Shown here: one piece after another, positions 1-5,908 of the stretch
Layout of the letters: every line of letters begins with the position of its first letter
Numbering within the stretch: the first letter of the stretch is position 1
From: Anammoximicrobium sp032229885
GTDB taxonomy: Bacteria; Planctomycetota; Planctomycetia; Pirellulales; Pirellulaceae
Reading direction: 5' to 3'
DNA length: 13,589 bases
NCBI GenBank assembly: GCA_032229885.1
Contig: JAVYAJ010000240.1
Coordinates: 1-13,589, forward strand
Translations under genes and position numbers: made by a program
The notes under the pieces: model-generated
Seen by the model: only the letters and a program-made list of their open reading frames with translations
Database searches by the model: none
Told to the model about the DNA's origin: nothing

Positions 1-457
1 CCGAAGGCCATATTCATCTGGGCCACGGTGACACGTTGATGTTGGCCTTCGGCCAACACGCTTCCTGTCGTCTGCGCTGCGCAACAGTCATGCAATACCA
101 ATTCCACCTAGCGCGGGCCAGTGCCAGCAACCCGAAAGTGTAGTGTGCAGGCCAGTGTACAAGATGCGCGCATGATACGGAGTAAGGCTCTAACGCTTTT
201 TCCCGACGCGATCTGGCCGTTGCGAGCGCCAGACCGGCAACCTCGATTTCGGATACGGCGGCCGCACGCGCTGCGTTCATTCGCCCCGGCTCGTGATGTT
301 TCCGTTTGACGAAACGCCGGGCCCACAGTGCGTCGCCAGTCGGCGCGGGGGGGAACCCCATAGCTCGTCGCGCGTTTTCAAACTGCGACGCGGCTCGCTG
401 GTCCGCCCGCCGAGGAAGCGCGTCGTCCGCGCAAGGCCCGCCGGCCGCTCACTCCGT
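1..457. other. Left-edge region without a supportable gene
   Basis: This stretch lies downstream of the minus-strand gene that stops at 458. Both strands have open frames, but none shows a ribosome site or a recognisable protein pattern. One minus-strand frame opens at a GTG at 107 and runs off the window edge for about 35 codons, so the tail or head of a neighbouring gene cannot be excluded. The region contains a perfect hairpin at 41-57, a second 6-bp inverted repeat (212-217 with 228-233) and a run of seven G at 347-353. I see no hairpin followed by a T-run that could serve as an intrinsic terminator for the gene ending at 458. Confidence 0.5.
41..57. repeat. Perfect short hairpin
   Basis: GTTGGCC-TTC-GGCCAAC forms a 7-bp perfect stem with a three-base loop. 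The first ten bases of the window are the reverse complement of 43-52, so the left arm is present a second time in inverted orientation. There is no adjacent T-run on either strand, so this is not a convincing rho-independent terminator. It may be part of a dispersed palindromic repeat. Confidence 0.55.
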
Positions 458-2284
458 TCAACGGGCAACGACGTCGATGGTTTTCACTCGAGCGAGGACG
501 TCGTTTGGCAGCGTGATTTGACCGTGCACGGTCAGCGACCTGGCAATGGTGATGTAAGGGATATGATAGCCCACGCCGCTATAATGGAGGAAGAAAGGCG
601 AAACAAAGACGGTTTGCGGCGCGTCGCCCAACTGCTGGTGATTGGCCCCGAGGCCCGGTGCCCAGGGGCCGAGAGGCAGCGCGGTCGTGGCGATCTCTTG
701 TCCATCCTCATCGCACAATCGCAGATCGATCGTCATCCCGGAAGGAGGCAACGCGAGGCGATCCGCGAGGATGAACCAGCGCCAATTGGGACCTTCGGAA
801 AGCTGGACGATCGTACCGACAGGTCCCTCCGGCATCCGTGGTTGCGGTCGCTGCTTGCGCTTGGGGTAGAGCGAAAACGCGAAGTGCGGCGCAGGTGGCG
901 ACAGGGCGTCGACTCGCTCCATGACGAGCGCGCGGATCGTTCCAAAGTCGGCGTCGAGAACGGAGAAACTCTCCGCCTGAGGGCTCGGCTCGCGCGACGA
1001 CCCGGCGGCAAAGGCCGTGAATCCGCCTGCCGACGCGCTCGGCCCGCTGAGAAATTCACGTTTCATGCGGTCCTTCGCTGCCGGTTGCCAGGCCGCGGGA
1101 AGCGTCCGCGTCGTGGCGGAAACGGTCCCCTTGTGTTCTGTCAGACATCTGAAAATTTGGATCAGCCGATCTTGGACGGCCGCACATCGAGAGGCGTTGA
1201 TGCGAATTGTCAGCTCGACGTCGATCCCTGTGCGCGTGTCCGCCGGTGCGGCAACGGTCGGCTTTCGCTTGCATTGCAGGTCGATCAGCCTGCTGGGGAT
1301 CAGGTCGAGCGTGGCTCGCAACAGGGCCTGTGCATTTCTCTTCCGTTCCAATTGCGTCATTGCTTCGGGGTAGAGTCCGTTCACGCCGATGGACATCGAT
1401 TCGGCGCGTCCGCACGCCACCATGAGGCGATCTCGTCGGACGGTGGCGCAAATGCGCCGTCGAATCAGGCCATTCTCGACCCGCGCGTCCTCGAGTTCTT
1501 CATAAGCCTCAATGTAACCGTCGCTGAACGTCAGAATGCGCTCCATCACCAGCCGGTCGTTCTCGATGCGGCTCTCGGCGTTGACGATCGTTCCCGCGAT
1601 ATTCTCGACGGCCTTGCGAAAACAATCCTGCAGAGCCTGTTCGGGCGTTGTTCCGAACCCCACGACAACGACCTGCCGCGCACCTCGATCGTCGGGGACG
1701 CGCACGTTCGTCCGCCCGACGGTGCGCGCCGTGCTTCGAGCGATCGTCCGCGGTTGGGTGTTGACGGTCGAGCTCTCGCGAGCTTCGGTTCGCGTCGCTT
1801 CGTCGAGCTCGATCGGGCCGTCGCGGCTGCCGACATAGGAAGCGTGCCAGTCGCCGGAAAGGGGCCACGGGTCGAGCGCGTCGGACGCGGACGTGATGCC
1901 TCGAACCGCCGTCCGCGCTCCGGACGCGGCCTTGCGCGTCCGCACATACTGGCGGTCGGCCGAGCTGAGGTTCTCTAGGCTTACCACAATCGTGGCGCCA
2001 TCACGTTTTTCGAGAAGGACCCGTCCGTCACGAAGCTCGACGAACGCCGCCTCGGTGCGATATCTCCCGGTGTGATCGGTCCAAGTACGGAGATCGGCGC
2101 GGTCGGGCGCCGGTCGGGCGGCAAACGCGACGACGCACACGCCGACGACGCACACGCCGACGACGCACACGCCGACGATGCACACGCCGACGATGCACAC
2201 GCCGACGATGCACACGCCGACGATGGCCAGCAGCCCATCGGCGCAGCGAACGGCGCGTCTGAAATCGCGTCTTCCTCGGATCAT
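458..2284 (-). CDS. Exported SHD1-domain protein with LPP20/FlgT-N-like domain
   Basis: A 608-residue protein of unknown function. Start ATG 2284 has GAGG about 10 bases upstream and lies 38 bases after the DUF350 stop. Residues 1-14 are Arg-rich. Residues 18-55 form one long hydrophobic stretch made of six [IV]VGVC units (DNA repeat 2128-2224), then an AARPAPD turn, so this is a signal peptide or an anchor. Residues 65-117 match SLA1 homology domain 1 (W68, T72-G73, FVELRDG, LSSADRQYV), a domain frequent in exported planctomycete proteins. Residues about 204-290 run VVVVGFG, then an Ala-rich helix, a DGYIEAYEEL strand and ICATVRRDRL, the pattern of LPP20/FlgT N-terminal domains. The remaining 300 residues are mixed alpha/beta and unassigned. 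It is the last gene of the minus-strand cluster. SHD1 is confident; the second domain is by pattern only. Confidence 0.82.
   Translation of the reverse strand: MIRGRRDFRRAVRCADGLLAIVGVCIVGVCIVGVCIVGVCVVGVCVVGVCVVAFAARPAPDRADLRTWTDHTGRYRTEAAFVELRDGRVLLEKRDGATIVVSLENLSSADRQYVRTRKAASGARTAVRGITSASDALDPWPLSGDWHASYVGSRDGPIELDEATRTEARESSTVNTQPRTIARSTARTVGRTNVRVPDDRGARQVVVVGFGTTPEQALQDCFRKAVENIAGTIVNAESRIENDRLVMERILTFSDGYIEAYEELEDARVENGLIRRRICATVRRDRLMVACGRAESMSIGVNGLYPEAMTQLERKRNAQALLRATLDLIPSRLIDLQCKRKPTVAAPADTRTGIDVELTIRINASRCAAVQDRLIQIFRCLTEHKGTVSATTRTLPAAWQPAAKDRMKREFLSGPSASAGGFTAFAAGSSREPSPQAESFSVLDADFGTIRALVMERVDALSPPAPHFAFSLYPKRKQRPQPRMPEGPVGTIVQLSEGPNWRWFILADRLALPPSGMTIDLRLCDEDGQEIATTALPLGPWAPGLGANHQQLGDAPQTVFVSPFFLHYSGVGYHIPYITIARSLTVHGQITLPNDVLARVKTIDVVAR
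2128..2224. repeat. 15-bp minisatellite inside the export-signal codons
   Basis: Six head-to-tail copies of a 15-bp unit (plus-strand reading cgacgacgcacacgc or cgacgatgcacacgc) and a 7-base partial copy. Units 1-3 (2128-2172) carry GAC and units 4-6 (2173-2217) carry GAT, which on the minus strand gives VVGVC or IVGVC. The repeat is in frame with the SHD1 gene and makes up most of its hydrophobic segment. Because the unit is 15 bp, copy-number change would lengthen or shorten the segment by five residues without a frameshift. Confidence 0.95.
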
Positions 2285-2322
2285 GATGACCAGCCTCGAC
2301 CGATGCGCCCAGGGAGGTGTGA

Positions 2323-2547
2323 TCAGGGATGTACCGCCGACGCGATCACCAGTCCGAGCGAAATGATGACGGATCCTAGGATGATCGCGATCGGGATGTT
2401 CCCTTGGTTGATCAGCTCCCACTCGTCGACTTTGCGAGTGGAAACCGTGAACATTTTCAAGGTGATGATGATCCCCAGCCCCATCGACACGGAACCCACA
2501 ATCGCCCAACCGAAGGTGATCAAGTACGCCGTAAAAATCTCTGGCAC
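2323..2547 (-). CDS. DUF350 family inner-membrane protein
   Basis: A 74-residue protein with two transmembrane helices (about residues 5-31 and 50-72) joined by a short polar loop containing DEWELINQGN. The acidic-W-E-L-I loop, the GN before the second helix and the glycine-spaced second helix are the hallmarks of DUF350 (the YjfL-type family). One DUF350 unit is normally two helices, so the length is complete. I chose the GTG at 2547 because GAGGAG lies six bases upstream and the hydrophobic segment begins right after it. The open frame continues to 2724, but that extension is Arg-rich and not family-like. Function of DUF350 is not established; I infer that it is the membrane partner of the surrounding exported proteins. 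It sits 238 bases after 2786 and 38 bases before the SHD1 gene. Confidence 0.85.
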   Translation of the reverse strand: MPEIFTAYLITFGWAIVGSVSMGLGIIITLKMFTVSTRKVDEWELINQGNIPIAIILGSVIISLGLVIASAVHP

Positions 2548-2785
2548 GATGGTCTCCTCTGCGAACGTGTTCCACAACGGTCCCGGATCCTGTCTCGTCC
2601 GTGCACCGTTCTCGGCCGACATCCCGCGCCGACCTGTTTTGCACGCATGGACGAGCGGACGCGCCCGTCGACGTCTCTCGCGCATCGCGCCAGGACTCGT
2701 CTCTACGAGATCATCGCGCGACACGCATCAGACGCCTGGCGTCGCCCGCGCGGCGGTTATTCCGACGCTCAGCCTGGACGACAGG

Positions 2786-3310
2786 TTAAAGTTCGTTCGG
2801 CACGATGTTTCCGGCTTGGTCGAAGACCGCGCCGAGCGCTAGATAGAATACATCGCCCTCCTTGGATTTCCAACGTCCGACGACGGGCATGCTGCGGACG
2901 ATGCCCTGGGCCTTGGCCTCGGTGATCTCCAAGATCTGGACAATGTTCTTCCCTGTCTCGACGCCGTCTGAATTGACGAGGATGGTCTCTTCCGCCGACT
3001 TGACCGAACGGTAGACTCGAACCCCAGCCTGTTCTTGAACAAAGTAGGCCAGCGCCTTGGTCCGACACACGGTTTCTGCCCGCAGTCTCTCGCGCGCGGA
3101 ATTGTCCGCCAACGCGGTCGACGCCGTCACCAAGACCAGCGAATGCCCCGTCGGCAGCCTGATTGCCTTGACCCCAGCGCTCTCCATCAGCAACGGATTC
3201 GCCAAAAAGCAGCGCTCGTAGGTCTTGTCGAGGAGAACCTCGGAGAATCGCTCAACGACGGACGGATCGGCGCCGAACAAAAGAACGGGGACTAGTAGCA
3301 GATGGGTCAC
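2786..3310 (-). CDS. Small exported protein, LPP20/FlgT-N-like
   Basis: A 174-residue protein of unknown function. It starts with GTG at 3310, overlapping the stop of the upstream gene in a GTGA (3307-3310), with AGGG about eight bases before it, so translation is probably coupled. Residues 1-13 (THLLLVPVLLFGA) are a short signal peptide. The mature part has a helical lead-in with two Cys-containing turns, a strand (HSLVLVTAST), a helix rich in Ala/Arg/Glu (RERLRAETVCRTKALAYFV), and later strands (NIVQILEITEAKAQGIV and DVFYLALGAVFD). This order, with a W before the last strand, is how LPP20-type domains look. It resembles the other exported proteins of the cluster. The family call is by pattern, not by search. 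Confidence 0.72.
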   Translation of the reverse strand: MTHLLLVPVLLFGADPSVVERFSEVLLDKTYERCFLANPLLMESAGVKAIRLPTGHSLVLVTASTALADNSARERLRAETVCRTKALAYFVQEQAGVRVYRSVKSAEETILVNSDGVETGKNIVQILEITEAKAQGIVRSMPVVGRWKSKEGDVFYLALGAVFDQAGNIVPNEL

Positions 3311-4140
3311 TCGTTTCGCCCTGCCTTGGTGTTTGCCTGTCGTCGTTCGTAGCGTGTGACGGCTGACTTCAGCTCATCGACGAGGTCCACGCTCGCCTGG
3401 TTCAGCCCCGAGCGCAGTTCGCGCTGCTCGACGGCCAGCAGCAACAAATCGCCGCTGATCTGGGCGTCGAGCGCGCGGAACGCTCGGTCGGCGCGCTCTT
3501 CGAGACTCACGATGGCCCGATAGAACTCGTCGGCTCCGAGCGGCTGGTCCGCCAGCGCGTGCCCTTCGTCGGCCAGCGTCTCGCGAAGCTGAAAAATGGT
3601 GTCGCCGTAATCTGCCTTGCGGTTGAGAAAGTCGGCGATGCTCGTGTCGACTGTCACTCCCGCCTCGCCTGGGCGCGCCGCTTGGCGAGGCCGCCGGCCA
3701 GGCCGCACCGCGGTGTCCGACGTCCGGTGGCTCGGCGCGAAGCCCTGCCCGTCGCCCTTGGATACTGACGCGTTGGCTCGCGAAATGACGACCACCGCAT
3801 GAAAGGCGTCGCCGGTCGTCTGACTGTTTTGGATGCTCGCGCCTTGGATCGTGAGCACGTCGGCTTTCAGGTACCGGCCGAGGGCCTGTGCGGCGTATAT
3901 CTGGCCCTTTGCGCGGTTCAACGCCTGGTTCGTCGCGGGGTCAAAGGCCTTTACCGCCAGCATCTCGACTGCGATCCGGTACGTTTCGCCGGATACGGAC
4001 ACCGTGGCGATGACATTCCGCACGCCGCCGAGCCGGAACACCTGATCTTTGGCAGCGACAGTCAAGCCGCACGCGCAGGCCGCCACGAGGACGACCGAAA
4101 CACGGATGTCAGCGACGCCATACCGGCGGACAACCCACAT
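3307..4140 (-). CDS. Exported protein: LPP20-like domain plus coiled C-terminus
   Basis: A 277-residue protein. Start ATG 4140 has GAGGAA seven bases upstream. Residues about 1-30 form an export signal ending LTVAA-KD. Residues 36-122 have alternating strands and one long helix (RAKGQIYAAQALGRYLK), closing with DAFHAVVVISRA, similar in layout to LPP20/FlgT-N domains. Residues 123-163 are a Pro/Arg/Gly-rich linker. Residues 165-277 are predicted almost all helical with heptad-like Leu/Ala spacing (FLNRKADYGDTIFQLRETL; LLLLAVEQRELRSGL), suggesting a coiled coil or helical bundle. The stop overlaps the next gene by four bases. The 283 bases upstream, back to the gene ending at 4424, contain a repeat palindrome. 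No enzymatic motif is visible. Confidence 0.75.
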   Translation of the reverse strand: MWVVRRYGVADIRVSVVLVAACACGLTVAAKDQVFRLGGVRNVIATVSVSGETYRIAVEMLAVKAFDPATNQALNRAKGQIYAAQALGRYLKADVLTIQGASIQNSQTTGDAFHAVVVISRANASVSKGDGQGFAPSHRTSDTAVRPGRRPRQAARPGEAGVTVDTSIADFLNRKADYGDTIFQLRETLADEGHALADQPLGADEFYRAIVSLEERADRAFRALDAQISGDLLLLAVEQRELRSGLNQASVDLVDELKSAVTRYERRQANTKAGRNE

Positions 4141-4313
4141 GGTCGAGTTCCTCGCTTTCCGTGGCGTTACGCAGCGCCAGCCAGCACACGACGACGCGCG
4201 GTGCGGACCGGACGCGCCGCGCGGTCGCCCTCAGCCGGACACAGCGCCGAGTCGCCAGCCCGCGGCTAGGCTCAACAGGACGTTCCGATGTCAGATACGC
4301 TCGATCAGATGTA

Positions 4314-4383
4314 CTCACGCAAAGACGCAAAGACGCCCTGGACCAGAACTCTGCCTCTCTGCGGCTTTCTGCCTTTGCGTGAG
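4314..4383. repeat. Intergenic palindromic repeat (cacgcaaag type)
   Basis: The left arm reads ctcacgcaaagacgcaaag and the right arm, read backwards on the other strand, reads ctcacgcaaag followed by a diverged gcagaaagccgcagag. The outer 11-12 bp pair perfectly (ctcacgcaaag/ctttgcgtgag) around a roughly 47-base centre. The left arm also repeats acgcaaag directly. The CGCAAAGACGCAAAG motif recurs in intergenic regions of many environmental bacteria to my knowledge, so this is probably one copy of a dispersed repeat. It lies between two cluster genes and could split or attenuate the transcript. Confidence 0.75.
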
Positions 4384-4423
4384 CCCGTTCCCATCATTCG
4401 AGAAAGCGATCCGCGTTCAATGT

Positions 4424-5104
4424 TCAGTTGAGGAAGCCTTCGGCCGCGGGCGAGGTGACCTTTTGGCTACGGAGCTTGCCCGTATCCATGACCGGTTTGC
4501 CGGCCGGTCGTTCGGCGAGCCCCGGATCCTGTGTCGCCGTGTCCTTGGCCGACCTGGCGTTGGCCAAGCTCCAGCCGTAGACCGCCGTGTATTCCCGCGT
4601 CTCGGTGTTCACATCGGTGTGTAGGAGCGTCAGACCGCGGACGAGCCCGGCGGCAAACGTTTTGTATTCCACGCTGTTCTTTTCGATCGCCTTTCCCGCT
4701 TCGGCCCGCGCTTCCTGGTCCGCGGTCGCCCCGCCCGAAAGAAAGATGGTCGTTTCATCGTTCTGGCTGCGGCGGATCTCGACGTATTCGCCCAGCCATT
4801 TGGCGAACTCGGCCTTGGCGCCTAACTCGGCTCGCTCGCGAGCCACTTCTTTTCCTTTCGCCGCGCCCAGCACCAAGCTGAGTCGAGATTGGCCGACCAC
4901 GATCAGGCTCTGCACACGGCCACGGTTGTCCTTCTTGACGTTGTGGACGCCCGGGCCGAGCTCGACGAGTTGGTCCATTTTCTCCTGGATCGAGCTCGTG
5001 CTCGATGAAGCGCTGTCGGCGCTATCACTCGCCCGGACAGCCGTCAGGCCGAAAACGAACATCAGAGACCCTGCGACCACGGAGAGACTGAGAGACTTGT
5101 TCAT
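4424..5104 (-). CDS. Exported LPP20/FlgT-N-like protein, first gene of the cluster
   Basis: A 226-residue protein. I chose ATG 5104 because AGGGG precedes it by six bases and a textbook signal peptide follows directly (MNKSLSL, hydrophobic core, TAVRA-SD at residue 25/26). An in-frame ATG at 5158 would bury that signal. Residues 26-40 are a Ser/Asp-rich linker. The domain at 65-180 reads SLIVVGQSRLSLVLGAAKG, an Ala/Lys-rich helix (ARERAELGAKAEFAKWL), then EYVEI, and after an Ala-rich helix GLVRGLTLLHTD and REYTAVYGWSL. VVG-strand, helix, then a V-Y-G-W strand is typical of LPP20/FlgT-N-like lipoprotein or periplasmic domains. The tail (190-226) is polar and disordered. It heads the minus-strand cluster, so the cluster promoter should lie upstream of 5104. 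I did not find a convincing one. Confidence 0.8.
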   Translation of the reverse strand: MNKSLSLSVVAGSLMFVFGLTAVRASDSADSASSSTSSIQEKMDQLVELGPGVHNVKKDNRGRVQSLIVVGQSRLSLVLGAAKGKEVARERAELGAKAEFAKWLGEYVEIRRSQNDETTIFLSGGATADQEARAEAGKAIEKNSVEYKTFAAGLVRGLTLLHTDVNTETREYTAVYGWSLANARSAKDTATQDPGLAERPAGKPVMDTGKLRSQKVTSPAAEGFLN

Positions 5105-5383
5105 AGCACGCCCCTGTTGAAATGCGTTGACGAGAATAGATGTTGCGCCCCGCGCCATCGTCCGATGGTTCGCTGCAGTCCGCTGACATTGCCCACGCTG
5201 ATCGGCCCGTCGCCATGATGCGGCGGCGCCGTTCGTTCACGCCCCGGCGGGCTGCGATTCCTGTCATGCCCGGTGTGAATCCCGACGCCTCTGATTCAGC
5301 CTCTCAGCCTCACGACGGCGGATCCCCAACAAGTATGGTGACGAGGATGGTCGAATCTGTCAAGTATACGCCCCACGTAGAGG

Positions 5384-5489
5384 TTAGCACCGTTCGAGAA
5401 ACAACCGACGCACTTTCGGCCGTCCTCGCCCTGGCCTGTTCCCGAAAGGGCGGGCGGACATCGGACATTTATTTCTCGAACGGTGCTTA
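5384..5489. mobile_element. MITE-like element, about 100 bp
   Basis: Perfect 15-bp terminal inverted repeats, GCACCGTTCGAGAAA at 5387-5401 and its complement at 5472-5486, bound a 70-base centre. They are flanked by a direct repeat TTA at 5384-5386 and 5487-5489, consistent with a 3-bp target duplication. The centre has a nested stem (CTTTCGG 5413-5419 with CCGAAAG 5442-5448). No coding capacity. Terminal repeats plus target duplication plus lack of a gene fit a miniature inverted-repeat transposable element. A long palindromic regulator site or attenuator is the alternative. Confidence 0.6.
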
Positions 5490-5597
5490 GCTCGCTAGCC
5501 GGCCTCTCGGCGTCCGCGTGCGTACCCCCAAACAGTTCGCCGTGACGTCGCACGCGAGCCCCGTGGAGCGATTCGGATGCGCCGGGCGGCGCGCGTC

Positions 5598-5640
5598 GGC
5601 AGCCGTGCGGTGGGCGGCCGTGCGGTAGGCAGCCGTTGCC
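5598..5640. repeat. 15-bp tandem repeat
   Basis: GGCAGCCGTGCGGTG (5598-5612) is followed directly by GGCGGCCGTGCGGTA (5613-5627), with two mismatches, and then by a broken third copy beginning GGCAGCCGT at 5628. It lies in non-coding DNA upstream of the hydrolase gene. Confidence 0.8.
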
Positions 5641-5866
5641 GTGCGGGTGACGGTGCTCTACCCGCCGTCCGGTCCTGTCGCGTGCCCGTTCTGATAAGAT
5701 CAGCTTGTCGGACGCCGAGGCGCACGGGGGGGGTTGCGGTCGCACAGGTGGAATGATGGTCAAGTCGCACAAGTCGAGAATCCGCGCATGGTCTGCCGCA
5801 ATCGGGCTGTCGCCGAGGGACTTCAGACCTAGCGCAGAATGCAGACACCGGATGTCGCCGCACCGT

Positions 5867-5905
5867 CGGCCGCGGGTTCGGCCGCGGGTTCGGCCGCGGG
5901 TTCGG
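5867..5905. repeat. 12-bp tandem repeat just upstream of the hydrolase start
   Basis: Three exact copies of CGGCCGCGGGTT at 5867-5878, 5879-5890 and 5891-5902, plus CGG. Each copy carries the self-complementary CGGCCG/CCGCGG core. The array ends four bases before the ATG at 5909, exactly where a ribosome site would be. If translation starts further upstream (ATG 5852), the array would encode PRVR repeats. Confidence 0.95.
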
Positions 5906-5908
5906 TCG

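Larger units (their letters stand above)
5105..5908. other. Divergent intergenic region between the envelope cluster and the hydrolase gene
   Basis: About 800 bases between the minus-strand cluster (start 5104) and the plus-strand hydrolase (start about 5909). Open frames exist on both strands but are GC-biased shadows without ribosome sites. The region holds a 100-bp MITE-like element (5387-5486), a 15-bp tandem duplication (5598-5627), a run of eight G (5726-5733), the palindrome CTGATAAGATCAG at 5691-5703, and three 12-bp repeats (5867-5902). Promoters for both transcripts must lie here, but I cannot assign -35/-10 boxes with confidence. A TATTCT lies about 30 bases upstream of 5104 on the minus strand without a matching -35. 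Confidence 0.6.

Noticed and set aside
1..107. Partial minus-strand coding region running off the left edge (GTG 107)
   Set aside because: About 35 codons only, no ribosome site, no recognisable pattern, and an in-frame TAG directly before the GTG; it cannot be supported from this window.
293..1978. Long plus-strand open frame (561 codons)
   Set aside because: It is antisense to the SHD1 gene, has Arg-rich composition typical of GC-rich shadow frames and no ribosome site or domain.
2128..2224. CRISPR-like array
   Set aside because: The 15-bp units are contiguous without spacers and are in frame within a coding sequence.
2285..2644. N-terminal extension of the SHD1 protein
   Set aside because: It overlaps the DUF350 gene in another frame and is His/Arg/Asp-rich; the export segment starts after ATG 2284.
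5705..5908. N-terminal extension of the hydrolase including PRVR repeats
   Set aside because: The signal peptide begins at ATG 5909; the upstream codons are low-complexity, contain the 12-bp repeat array and do not resemble protein. ATG 5852 remains a lesser possibility.
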